Source: Nocardia gamkensis NBRC 108242 (GTDB lineage Bacteria; Actinomycetota; Actinomycetes; Mycobacteriales; Mycobacteriaceae). From it: 38,755 bases of DNA. Of the stretch, positions 15,677 through 25,010 are shown piece after piece; position 1 is the stretch's first letter; each line of letters starts with the position of its first letter. A program made the translations under genes and the position numbers. The stretch lies in the NCBI RefSeq assembly GCF_001612985.1, contig NZ_BDBM01000071.1:1-38755 (forward strand), read 5' to 3'. The notes beneath the pieces were generated by a model that did no database searches, had not been told where the DNA came from, and saw only the letters and a list, made by a program, of their open reading frames with translations.

Positions 15677-16329
15677 CGGAGAACTCGCTCATCTGGGATA
15701 ACTGCCTTTCGTCCGTCGGAGACAATGCCTCGCGTCGCGACGGCGGCGACGACCTCCGCCAGCAACCGTCGCTCGACAACCTTGATGCGCTCGTGCAGGG
15801 CGGCCTCGTCGTCACCCGGCAGCACCGGCACCGCCTCCTGCGCGAGAATCGGCCCGGTGTCCACGCCCTCGTCGACCAGATGCACGGTGCAGCCGGTGAC
15901 CCGCGCGCCGTAGGCGAGCGCGTCACGCACGCCGTGCGCGCCGGGGAAGGCGGGCAGCAGGGCGGGATGGGTATTGATGATCCGGCCGCCGAACCGGTCC
16001 AGGAAGGCGGGACCGAGCAGCTTCATGAAACCCGCCGATACCACCAGATCCGGCCCGTGCGCGGCGACGCTCTCGGTGAGCTCCACATCCCACGCGGCGC
16101 GGTCCGGAAAGTCCTTCAGCGCCACCCGGAAATGCGGTATGCCCACGGCGTCGGCGTGGGTGGTGGCGGCGCACAGCCGGTCGACGCCGACCGCGACGAC
16201 CTTCGCCGGGTAGCCGGGTACGGCCGTGGCGTCCAGCAGGGCACGCAGCAGTGAGCCGGTGCCCGACGCCAGCACGACGACGGTGGCCGGCGTCGCTGCC
16301 GGCTTCCACGAGGCATGCGGGGACGTCAG
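15673..16329 (-). CDS. purN: Phosphoribosylglycinamide formyltransferase (GAR transformylase)
   Basis: The folate-dependent third step of purine synthesis. Motifs: VVVLASGTGSLLRALL (phosphate loop), INTHPALLPAFPGAHG with the catalytic Asn-His pair, and HLVDEGVDTGPILAQ with the catalytic Asp. The conserved first strand requires translation to begin before VVVLASGTG. The only plausible in-frame start upstream is a CTG at 16329, preceded by GGGAG at a suitable distance, giving 218 residues. The GTG at 16275 would cut off part of strand 1 and has no ribosome binding site. It overlaps purH by 4 nt. Confidence 0.92.
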   Translation of the reverse strand: MTSPHASWKPAATPATVVVLASGTGSLLRALLDATAVPGYPAKVVAVGVDRLCAATTHADAVGIPHFRVALKDFPDRAAWDVELTESVAAHGPDLVVSAGFMKLLGPAFLDRFGGRIINTHPALLPAFPGAHGVRDALAYGARVTGCTVHLVDEGVDTGPILAQEAVPVLPGDDEAALHERIKVVERRLLAEVVAAVATRGIVSDGRKAVIPDERVLR

Positions 16330-16385
16330 CGCTCTACTCCCTGATCGATCGGATGGCGGATGGATGCGGCACCGCCGGTTAGAGC

Positions 16386-17882
16386 CTAACGACCGTCCAC
16401 CCGGTCACTGTCCGGCAGGTCCGCCTCGACCACTTCGGCGTCGACGATGTCCGATGTGGCGTGGTGGTGGTATCGGCCGCCGGACTCGATCGCGGGCGGA
16501 TCGTCGACGAGTTCGGCGTCCAGCGGGGCTTCCAGCTCAGGCCGTTCATAGTCGTCGTAGTAGTCGTCGTCCTCGTAGTAGTCGCCGTCGTCCGCTTCGT
16601 AATAGGCGTCGTCGTCGGCGTCGTCCTCGTCGAGGTAGTCGTCGTACGGATCGGTGTAGTCGCCCGGTGGAACGCCCACCGGCACGAGGAACCATCGCGC
16701 GAACGCCAGGCCCGCGTAGCCGGGAACGGCCAGCCAGGCGAACGTGATCAAGGGGAACACCGGCAGGTCCAGCCCGACCCGGCCGACCGCGCCGAGTTCG
16801 CCGCCCGCCACCGCGCCGGCCAGCGTGAGCGCGAGCGCGGCGAGCCCGGCGGAGGTGAGCGTGGCCCACGGCGCGGTGATCCGGTCGGTGGAGGTGCGCG
16901 CGAGATCGAGCCCGCCGAGCACGCCGACCGCGGCGGGAACCACCAGCAACACCGGCCACCATCCCGCCGCCGGACCGGTCGGCACGGCGGCCAGCAGTGG
17001 GAAGGCCGGGATGGGGCCGCCGACGACGGAGAACACCCCGAAGGACGCGGCGCCGATCTGCGCGCTGGAACCGACCAGCACACCGACGGTCTGGATGGCC
17101 AGGTTCGGCACATACGCCAGCGAGAGCAGCGTCAGGCCGAGGACGCCTCCGAAGTTGCCCGCCGACTGATACATCTCACCCAGCCGGGAAATGTGCGCGA
17201 GGAACGAGATCACCACGACCGCCGTCGCGCAGCCCAGCAGTCGCAGGACCGAACGCCCCGCGCCGTAGAGACCGGATACCGCCCAATCGGGCAGGCGCAG
17301 CAGCGCGAACAGCTGTCGCCGGAGGCGGACGGCGATACCGATGGCGGCGGCGAGCAGATACAGCGCCGCGACCCAGGCGAAGGCGGCGAGGGTATTCGGC
17401 GGTTGCAGTGCGATGACACCGGAAGCGTCTTCGGTGACCGCGAGGCAGACGGAGGTGACCAGCAATGGACCGCCCACCGCTGCGCCCACGATCCATCCGA
17501 GATCCGCCCTGGTGGACTGCGGTTCCACGGCGTGCGCGCATTCCCGTGCGGCCAGCCAGACCAGCAGCGCGGTCGGCAACAGCGGAAGCAGTCCGAGCGA
17601 GGTCTTGCCGATCACCAGCGGAACCTGGTGCACGCCCAGCCAGGAGGCGGCGATCGCGCCGGAGGTGCCGTCCAGATCGCTGCCGGAGGCCAGCAGCGTG
17701 ACGAAGACGAGGACGACGAGGGTGGTCAGCCCGAAGGCCGAGGGGCGGCCCGCGACCGCGATGAGCACCCTGGACCGCTCGGGGGTGAGGGACAGAAACC
17801 CGTCTTCGTCCGCGTCCGGGGGCGGCTGCGACGCACGCGACCCGCCGATCCGGCGGGTCGAGGAGTTTCTGGAGGAGCTCAT
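16386..17882 (-). CDS. perM: PerM-like polytopic membrane protein (DUF6350)
   Basis: 498 residues. A hydrophilic 45-residue N-terminus is followed by about ten hydrophobic helices (about 47-405) and a cytoplasmic tail. The tail from about 410 to 455 is extremely acidic and Tyr-rich (DEDDADDDAYYEADDGDYYE and similar), then Pro/Glu-rich. Position directly before purN and purH matches M. tuberculosis Rv0955 (PerM), reported to be needed for persistence and to support the divisome through FtsB. The ATG at 17882 is preceded by an in-frame stop; the nearest GGAGG is rather far (about 18 nt), so translation may be weak. Confidence 0.8.
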   Translation of the reverse strand: MSSSRNSSTRRIGGSRASQPPPDADEDGFLSLTPERSRVLIAVAGRPSAFGLTTLVVLVFVTLLASGSDLDGTSGAIAASWLGVHQVPLVIGKTSLGLLPLLPTALLVWLAARECAHAVEPQSTRADLGWIVGAAVGGPLLVTSVCLAVTEDASGVIALQPPNTLAAFAWVAALYLLAAAIGIAVRLRRQLFALLRLPDWAVSGLYGAGRSVLRLLGCATAVVVISFLAHISRLGEMYQSAGNFGGVLGLTLLSLAYVPNLAIQTVGVLVGSSAQIGAASFGVFSVVGGPIPAFPLLAAVPTGPAAGWWPVLLVVPAAVGVLGGLDLARTSTDRITAPWATLTSAGLAALALTLAGAVAGGELGAVGRVGLDLPVFPLITFAWLAVPGYAGLAFARWFLVPVGVPPGDYTDPYDDYLDEDDADDDAYYEADDGDYYEDDDYYDDYERPELEAPLDAELVDDPPAIESGGRYHHHATSDIVDAEVVEADLPDSDRVDGR

Positions 17883-17972
17883 GGCAATTCAGCGTGGCAT
17901 CCTCCCCGGCGCGAGCGGGTCAGGCGCGCCGCAGGCACGCGACCGCCGCGCCGGGGGGGCGCCGCTGAGTTC

Positions 17973-19046
17973 CTACTTGTTGTTGTTGTCGTCCGACGAG
18001 GGACGGAACGCCTGGGTGGCATCCGAGGACGGATCGCCACTCTGCTCGCCGCCGAACGGCTTGTTCTGCTGGCTCGGCTGCGCCTGCTGCTGGCCGTAGC
18101 CGGGCGTACCGTAGGGCGCCTGCTGACCGGTCTGCTGCTGGCCGCCGAAGTGCTGGGTGACGCTCTCGTCCGGGCGCGGCTGCGCGCCGTACGGCGAACC
18201 CGGCTGCTGGGACGCGCCATAGGCCGTGGTCTGCTGGCTCTGCCCGTAGGGCGACTGCGGCTGGCCGTACGACTGACCCTGCTGCGCCTGACCGTACCCC
18301 GCCTGACTCTGCTGCTGCCCGTAGGGCGAGGGCTGCCCCGCCTGGGACGGGAACTGCGGCGGCGCGGCCTGAGCGCCGTAGCCCGCCTGACCGTACGGGC
18401 TGGCTCCGTAACCGGGCTGGCCCTGGCCGTAGGACTGCTGACCCTGTCCGTACGACGGCTGCTGCTGGCCGTAGCCGCCCTGGGCGAAACCGCTCGGCGC
18501 GGTGGCCGGGCGCGGCGCGGGGGCCTTGAGGATGCCCGCGTCGAACAGCGCCGCGGCGATCGACACCGCCGCCTGCGCGAAGGCCAGCACGAGCAGGACG
18601 TACGCACCCGCCTTCAGCTCGCTGCCCTCACCGAAGTTGAACGACTGGAACAGCAGCGCGATGAAGCCCGCGGTCGAAGCCGCCGCGGCCGCGCCGATCC
18701 AGTTCTGCTTCGGCAGCAGCGAGAGCGCGGCGAGCAGGCCGCCCAGCAACAGCAGACCCAGCAGCGGCGTGCCGGACGCCACCTCGAAGAAGTTGGCCGT
18801 TTCCGGTGCGCTGACCCTGCGGCCGCCGATATCGATGGGCTTGCTGCCGAGGAACGGCAGGAAGCCGAGCAGGAAGTTGATCACGCCGAGCGCGGCTACG
18901 CCGACCACCAGGAAGAACGGCAGACCTTTGGCATCGGAACCGGTAGCGCTCGAACCTGAAGTGGCACCACCCGTCGCCGGGCTCTGACTGGATGGCGCTG
19001 AGGGCTGGGGTGTGTTGTACCCGGAGCCCCCGGTCGGGTAGGACAT
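17973..19046 (-). CDS. DUF5336 membrane protein with Gln/Tyr/Gly-rich tail (Rv0954-like)
   Basis: 357 residues from ATG 19046 with GAGGAG 8 nt upstream. A Ser/Thr/Pro-rich N-terminus (1-40) is followed by four membrane helices between about 43 and 170 (LPFFLVVGVAALGVINFLLG and others). The last 180 residues consist of Gln, Gly, Tyr, Pro and Ser with many YGQ/YGQQ units and no charged core, then a short acidic end. The fold and position match the 34-kDa antigen/Rv0954 family, located near perM in mycobacteria and associated there with cell-wall synthesis and septum. It lies 90 nt before perM on the same strand and may share its transcript. Confidence 0.82.
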   Translation of the reverse strand: MSYPTGGSGYNTPQPSAPSSQSPATGGATSGSSATGSDAKGLPFFLVVGVAALGVINFLLGFLPFLGSKPIDIGGRRVSAPETANFFEVASGTPLLGLLLLGGLLAALSLLPKQNWIGAAAAASTAGFIALLFQSFNFGEGSELKAGAYVLLVLAFAQAAVSIAAALFDAGILKAPAPRPATAPSGFAQGGYGQQQPSYGQGQQSYGQGQPGYGASPYGQAGYGAQAAPPQFPSQAGQPSPYGQQQSQAGYGQAQQGQSYGQPQSPYGQSQQTTAYGASQQPGSPYGAQPRPDESVTQHFGGQQQTGQQAPYGTPGYGQQQAQPSQQNKPFGGEQSGDPSSDATQAFRPSSDDNNNK

Positions 19047-19484
19047 GTCGTCGTCTCCTCAATCGAGTCGTACATGGTCTTCACGGCTGGATTACTTCTG
19101 ACGCTACTGCACTGTCTCGCCCCGGTCACCCCGCCGCGACGGCCGGAATGGGCGAGTCCGCCCGTATCCCGGCAGGTCGCGGCACATGTCCGGCGCGAAG
19201 CACCTAGCGAGACCACCTACCGCTCCTTGAAACTGTTGCCCGCGATGGCGCTTTTCACACCACGGGGGTTCTCAATAGCGGGGAATTTCCGGTGACAGGT
19301 CGATGAACCATCCATCCGGCTGCCTCGTGTGAACAGACAAGGGGACGACGGAACCCCCGCACATCGAACAGTTCCGCGCGTGGCGGGTCCGGATGCTCGG
19401 CTACTGCCCAAGCCAGAGCCCGCCGCCACACATGACGAAGGCCGCCCCCCGAATTCGGAGGCGGCCTTCGTGCGCGGGGGGAGA
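19047..19484. other. Intergenic region between sucD and the DUF5336 gene
   Basis: It holds the sucCD terminator (19435-19471) and the promoter of the DUF5336 gene, which I cannot place exactly. The open frames here lack start signals. I see no repeat, RNA gene or operator. Confidence 0.5.
19435..19471 (-). terminator. Hairpin terminator of sucCD
   Basis: A 12-bp perfect stem (ACGAAGGCCGCC with GGCGGCCTTCGT) and 13-nt loop begin 14 nt after the sucD stop. There is no U-tract on the minus strand. Confidence 0.7.
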
Positions 19485-20399
19485 TCAGGCGGTGATGCTG
19501 GCCTTCTCCAGGATCTCGCGAGCCAGCGCGGCGGTCTCGGACGGCGTCTTGCCGACCTTCACGCCCGCGGCCTCCAGCGCGTCCTTCTTCGCCTGGGCGG
19601 TGCCCGACGAGCCGGACACGATGGCGCCCGCGTGGCCCATCGTCTTGCCCTCGGGGGCGGTGAAGCCCGCCACGTAGCCGACGACCGGCTTGGTGACGTT
19701 GGCCTTGATGTAGGCCGCGGCCCGCTCCTCGGCGTCGCCGCCGATCTCGCCGATCATCACGATCAGCTTGGTCTCCGGGTCCTTCTCGAACGCCTCGATG
19801 GCGTCGATGTGGGTGGTGCCGATGACCGGGTCGCCGCCGATGCCGATGGAGGTCGAGAAGCCGAAGTCGCGCAGCTCGTACATCATCTGGTAGGTCAGGG
19901 TGCCGGACTTGGAGACCAGGCCGATCGGGCCCTTGCCGGTGATGTTGGCGGGGGTGATGCCGACCAGCGACTCGCCGGGGGTGATGATGCCGGGGCAGTT
20001 CGGGCCGATGATCCGGGTCTTGGCGCCCTTCTCCACGTTGTAGGCCCACGCGTAGGCGGTGTCCTGCACCGGGATGCCCTCGGTGATGACCACCAGCAGC
20101 GGGATCTCCGCGTCGATGGCCTCGATGATGGCGTCCTTGGCGAACTTCGGCGGCACGAACGCGATGGACACGTCGGCGCCGGTCTCCTTGATGGCCTCGG
20201 CGACGGTGCCGAAAACCGGCAGCTCGACCGCGTTGCCGCCGGAGTCGGTGTGCGCGACGGTGGTGCCCGCCTTGCGCGCGTTCACACCGCCGACGATCTG
20301 GGTGCCCGCCTTCAGCATCAGCGCGGTGTGCTTGGTGCCCTCGCCGCCGGTGATGCCCTGGACGATGACCTTGGAATCCTTGTTCAGGAAGATAGACAT
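19485..20399 (-). CDS. sucD: Succinyl-CoA synthetase alpha subunit
   Basis: 304 residues. With SucC it interconverts succinyl-CoA and succinate with formation of ATP or GTP in the TCA cycle. The N-terminal CoA-binding Rossmann domain has VQGITGGEGTKH and GGVNARKAG. IIGPNCPGIITPGE and GLVSKSGTLTYQ are family signatures. The active-site His256 in GKTMGHAGAIVSG takes the phosphate. It lies 25 nt after sucC; the pair ends at a hairpin. Confidence 0.97.
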   Translation of the reverse strand: MSIFLNKDSKVIVQGITGGEGTKHTALMLKAGTQIVGGVNARKAGTTVAHTDSGGNAVELPVFGTVAEAIKETGADVSIAFVPPKFAKDAIIEAIDAEIPLLVVITEGIPVQDTAYAWAYNVEKGAKTRIIGPNCPGIITPGESLVGITPANITGKGPIGLVSKSGTLTYQMMYELRDFGFSTSIGIGGDPVIGTTHIDAIEAFEKDPETKLIVMIGEIGGDAEERAAAYIKANVTKPVVGYVAGFTAPEGKTMGHAGAIVSGSSGTAQAKKDALEAAGVKVGKTPSETAALAREILEKASITA

Positions 20400-20424
20400 T
20401 CTTTTCGTCCTTACTCGGCCGTCG

Positions 20425-21591
<1,167 letters not shown>

Positions 21592-22018
21592 GTACTCACC
21601 GTCTCGTCTGCGTTGTGATGACAACGTCTTTGTTGGCGGCCCGACGTCGGAAGCGGGTCGGGTCGGACTCTAATCAGTCACATGGAGGGCCAATCGGCCA
21701 CGTTCATCCTAAGTGGCGCAGGTCACGGAGTGGTGCCAAGGGCGGCAAAACCGCTGGCCAACGCTACTCGCGAGTAGGTTGCTGGCACCGCGCCAGGTAG
21801 AGCGGGCGAACCCGGGAGCGAACCACGATCTACTACGAATCGTCGTTGAACGACCTCTCCGGAGTGCCCATACAGCAGTGAGATATTCCGTGGGGTTAGG
21901 GTGATGAATCTCACATGTTTGTCACGGACCGCGCACACCGCTTGTGGGCACGACATCGTTTCGTTACCGTCATTGCGGTCGATGTCACAACACGGTCACG
22001 ACTAGGAGGACGGCAAGC
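21592..22018. other. Divergent intergenic region sucC / M23 peptidase
   Basis: It holds the promoters of sucC (minus) and of the leader ORF plus M23 peptidase (plus). The plus-strand side just before 22019 carries AGGAGG. I looked for a c-di-AMP (ydaO) riboswitch, which often precedes wall hydrolase genes in actinobacteria, and saw no convincing core. Confidence 0.5.
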
Positions 22019-22132
22019 TTGACGCAGCACAGCACTCCGCAGACGGAGAGCCGCTCCGCATTCGACCGATCGACGCCGCTGGTCAAGCGGCATCCGAGTT
22101 CCATCCGCTTCACGATGTGGCACCGCCGATGA
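22019..22132 (+). CDS. Leader ORF coupled to the M23 peptidase
   Basis: A 37-codon frame starts at TTG 22019 behind the best ribosome binding site of the locus (AGGAGG, about 9 nt upstream). It ends in a TGA that overlaps the peptidase ATG (ATGA at 22129-22132). The peptide is basic and hydrophilic (starts MTQHSTPQTESRSAFDRSTP, ends TMWHRR) and matches nothing I know. The peptidase ATG has no strong ribosome binding site, so translation by re-initiation after this leader is plausible. Alternatively the two frames were once one gene and a frameshift separated them. Confidence 0.5.
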   Translation: MTQHSTPQTESRSAFDRSTPLVKRHPSSIRFTMWHRR

Positions 22133-23379
22133 ACCACAGCTCCACCTTCGCTTCCGATGATCGCTTGCGGTCGGGACATCGTTATCGCCCCGACGACGAG
22201 CCCTTCGCTCCGGCGGCCCGCCACGCAGGCCCCTCGTTCGACCAGCATCACGCCGGGTACGAGGCAGCGCCGCAGGCGGAATACGACTTCCGTCCCGCCG
22301 GTGGCGATTACGGCTTCGCGGCCGAGCCCGCTCACGATTCGGGCTACGACCAGCCGGCCTATGAGAACGCGGCCTACGACAACGCCTGGGACACCAACAG
22401 CGCGTGGTCGCAACAGAATTGGGCACAGCAGAACTCCTGGTCCGACGGCGGCGCCTGGAACTCCGGCGACGCGTGGGCCGAGCAGGAGCCCTGGACGCCC
22501 GACGAGAAGTCCTGGGTGTCCGACACCGGCTGCTGGGCCCCCGAGGAATCCTGGGCGACCGAGACCCCCGAGGCCGAGGCCGACGAGGAGCCGAGCGCAC
22601 CCGTCCTGCCGACCGTCATCCGCGGGGGCCGCTCCGCGAACAAGCGCGGTGGCGCGCACCGGGTAGCGGCGCCGCCCGCAGCTCTCAAGGGTCGGGCCGC
22701 GGTCGCCGCCGTCGCCGCGGGCGCGGTCGTCGCGGCCGGGCAGGCCGCGTTCGCCTCGCCCGAACAGCCGTCGCAGGCGGTCGACTACGAAGCCGCGGGG
22801 CAGATCCACGAGATCGCCGCGCAGTCGATGAACATGGCCGATCCGACGGCGGCGCCGGACTCCCCCCAGGTGCTGAACGTCTCCTCGCCCGCCCACCTCG
22901 ACCAGTTCAACGACATCCTGCAAAAGGGCCAGAAGTACGCCGAGGACCTCGCCGCCCAGGAGTCCGCGAAACTTCGCCCGCTCTTCACCAAGTTCGCCGC
23001 GGGCACGTTCACCTCCGGCTTCGGCGCCCGCTGGGGTGTGCAGCATCTGGGCATCGACATCGCGGGCCCGATCGGCACCCCGATCTACGCCGTCGCCGAC
23101 GGCACCGTGCTCGAAGCCGGTCCCGCGTCGGGCTTCGGCATGTGGGTCCGCCTGCTGCACGACGACGGCACCGTCACCATCTACGGCCACATCGACACCG
23201 CCACGGTGTCGCAGGGCCAGCGCGTGCTCGCCGGAGACCAGATCGCCACCATCGGCAACCGCGGCTTCTCCACCGGCCCGCACTGCCACTTCGAGGTCTG
23301 GCTGAACGGCGTCGACAAGGTCGACCCGCTGCCCTGGCTGGCGACCCGCGGCATCAGCTTGGGCCCGCAGCGCGACTGA
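22129..23379 (+). CDS. Membrane-anchored M23 (LytM-type) metallopeptidase
   Basis: 416 residues. The first 180 are hydrophilic and disordered, rich in Trp, Asn, Ala, Asp and Tyr, with many AW and SW steps. One hydrophobic helix follows at about 188-208 (signal anchor, placing the C-terminus outside), then a helical linker (about 215-290). The peptidase domain (about 290-405) has zinc ligands His306 and Asp310 in HLGIDIAG and His387 in HCHFEVW, with His354 (IYGHID) and His385 as active-site residues, so it should be active on peptidoglycan cross-links. Its place next to sucC matches Rv0950c. Confidence 0.88.
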   Translation: MNHSSTFASDDRLRSGHRYRPDDEPFAPAARHAGPSFDQHHAGYEAAPQAEYDFRPAGGDYGFAAEPAHDSGYDQPAYENAAYDNAWDTNSAWSQQNWAQQNSWSDGGAWNSGDAWAEQEPWTPDEKSWVSDTGCWAPEESWATETPEAEADEEPSAPVLPTVIRGGRSANKRGGAHRVAAPPAALKGRAAVAAVAAGAVVAAGQAAFASPEQPSQAVDYEAAGQIHEIAAQSMNMADPTAAPDSPQVLNVSSPAHLDQFNDILQKGQKYAEDLAAQESAKLRPLFTKFAAGTFTSGFGARWGVQHLGIDIAGPIGTPIYAVADGTVLEAGPASGFGMWVRLLHDDGTVTIYGHIDTATVSQGQRVLAGDQIATIGNRGFSTGPHCHFEVWLNGVDKVDPLPWLATRGISLGPQRD

Positions 23380-23398
23380 ACGGCGCGGCTACGGGGCG

Positions 23399-23434
23399 CG
23401 TTCGACGTGCCGCTTGGTCGGCCGACGTCGAACG
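23399..23434. terminator. Hairpin between converging M23 and XRE genes
   Basis: A 10-bp stem (CGTTCGACGT with ACGTCGAACG) whose loop contains a second 4-bp stem, 20 nt after the M23 stop. It is probably a terminator that works in both directions. Confidence 0.55.
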
Positions 23435-23518
23435 GCGGCTCAGGTCTGTATCGCCCGCGCTGGGCGACTGCTGCGGGCGTGTGAATCCTGCCGCAGCGGA
23501 AGAATCTTGATCCAGCGG

Positions 23519-24796
23519 TCAGGTCGGCGCGTTCCCACTCGGTCGCAACACCTCACAGGACGGGGTGCCGGCCGGGGCGGTGTCGGTGAATAATTCGGGC
23601 GCCTTGCGGCGGATCTTGCGCAAGGCGGTGGTGGTGCGTGCGGAGTTGATGGCGCGCAGGGCAGGTAAGGCGGTGCGCCATATGTCGGCGGCTTCCGTAT
23701 GTCTGCCGATTTTCCAGCGGAGTAGGCCGGTTTCGGCTGCGCTGAGCGCCCATACGCGAGCGTGCGTCTCGGGATTCCAGATGCTGGTGCCCAGTTCGTA
23801 ATGGCGTTCGGCATTGGCGAGATCACCCAAAGAGAGAAAAGTTTTCGCGGTTTGGTCGACAACCGTGCCCTTGTTGGGGCACCACATCGACACCCAACGC
23901 GGTTGTTCGCTGGTCAGCTCGGGGGTTATGTGCGGTTCTGCGGTCCGCAGGGTGGCCAGCGCCTTCTTGTGGTCGCCGTTTTCGGCATGGCAGCGGGCGA
24001 CCGCGATCGTGAGCAACGCTGTCGCATCCGGTCCGAACCGGCCTCGTCCCCGGGCTAGGGCCGCTTCCGCGAGTGCGGCACTGAATCTCGGTTGGCCGAT
24101 GTCGGTTCCTTGCATGGCGAGGATGCGCAAGACCCAGGCGTCCTGACCCGGCACCTGACCTTCCTGCGCGAGCCGCAGCGCCGAGAGGAAATACCGCTGC
24201 GCGATTCCGTCCTCCCCCGCGTCGTGCGCTTTGAAACCCGCCAGATACGCCAGCTCGGCGGCGGAGCTGAACGCGGCGGAGCGGACCGTCGAATCGGCGA
24301 ACCGTGAACGCAGCAGTGACGCGACATCGGTGCTCAAAAATTCGGCGACTGCGGTCCGGCCGATACCGCCGCCCTTGACCTCGTCCAAGCGCAAGAAAGC
24401 GTCCGTGATCCCCTGAACGGCGCGCACTTCCGGCATGCCGACGTGCGCCGAGTCATCGACTCGCACCAAGCGGGCCATGTCCGATTGCGACACCAGCGCG
24501 GTCGCCGAAAGCGCCGCGCTGTAGGCGGACGTGCGCAGGAACGAGCGCCGGTCCACATCCGCTCGGCCCAACATACTGACCAGTGTGACAGGGTCGCATG
24601 TCACTTCGCCGCACGCGCGGCTGTATGCCGCGACCACATCGGCCGAGGCGACGCGCGTCCCCGTCTCGACATGCCCCAAGTAGCTGCGCGAGAACGGTAT
24701 TCGCGCCGCCAGTTCGGCCAGTGAGAGCCCCGCCGCCTGCCTGGCGGCTCGCAAACGTTCCCCGATGTCAGGAGGCAACCCCCCGTCCGTCCCCAT
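23519..24796 (-). CDS. XRE-family regulator with TPR-like C-terminal domain
   Basis: 425 residues from ATG 24796. An N-terminal Cro/C1-type helix-turn-helix (about 14-64: LRAARQAAGLSLAELAARIP, then SRSYLGHVETG) is followed by a long helical region of TPR-like repeats (about 120-410) rich in Ala and Leu. An odd RRSFLRT plus hydrophobic stretch at 83-102 looks like a twin-arginine signal but sits inside the protein. Similar actinobacterial regulators bind peptides or small molecules through the TPR part; its target is unknown. No ribosome binding site is seen, but a TACGAT -10 element lies 6 nt before the ATG, which suggests a leaderless mRNA. It diverges from the small gene at 25011. Confidence 0.82.
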   Translation of the reverse strand: MGTDGGLPPDIGERLRAARQAAGLSLAELAARIPFSRSYLGHVETGTRVASADVVAAYSRACGEVTCDPVTLVSMLGRADVDRRSFLRTSAYSAALSATALVSQSDMARLVRVDDSAHVGMPEVRAVQGITDAFLRLDEVKGGGIGRTAVAEFLSTDVASLLRSRFADSTVRSAAFSSAAELAYLAGFKAHDAGEDGIAQRYFLSALRLAQEGQVPGQDAWVLRILAMQGTDIGQPRFSAALAEAALARGRGRFGPDATALLTIAVARCHAENGDHKKALATLRTAEPHITPELTSEQPRWVSMWCPNKGTVVDQTAKTFLSLGDLANAERHYELGTSIWNPETHARVWALSAAETGLLRWKIGRHTEAADIWRTALPALRAINSARTTTALRKIRRKAPELFTDTAPAGTPSCEVLRPSGNAPT

Positions 24797-24802
24797 GGGT
24801 GA

Positions 24803-24808
24803 ATCGTA
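24803..24808 (-). promoter_or_regulatory. Candidate -10 box for leaderless XRE regulator mRNA
   Basis: TACGAT on the minus strand fits TAnnnT and ends 6 nt before the ATG, so transcription would start at the A of the start codon. The -35 region is poor. No Shine-Dalgarno sequence is present. Confidence 0.5.
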
Positions 24809-25010
24809 GGCGGATCGGTAGACGTGCTGTAGCCGTTTTACCAGTCCAGAGCGATGTTTTCCGCGCGACGCTTGCAGCCGCACCCACCCGGCGGGCGCGT
24901 CTGCTCCCGTCTGGAACCGGACGCACCGCGAGCCGTGAGCGGCCCCCGGTGATCACACCCCGCCGGGTGGCGTGCGCCCAGAGGACGAGCGAGAGCAGGG
25001 GTGAAACGCG

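Noticed and set aside
13211..18959. Long plus-strand frames opposite purH, perM and the DUF5336 gene
   Set aside because: These are shadows. The minus-strand genes have clear family motifs, overlapping starts and stops, and terminators.
21592..22018. c-di-AMP (ydaO) riboswitch before the M23 peptidase
   Set aside because: GGGTGATGAATC near 21900 recalls part of the motif, but the other conserved blocks and the expected pairing were not found.
22019..23379. Leader ORF and peptidase as one gene split by a sequencing error
   Set aside because: Not excluded, but the ATGA overlap and strong ribosome binding site fit ordinary translational coupling. I kept them separate and flagged the alternative.
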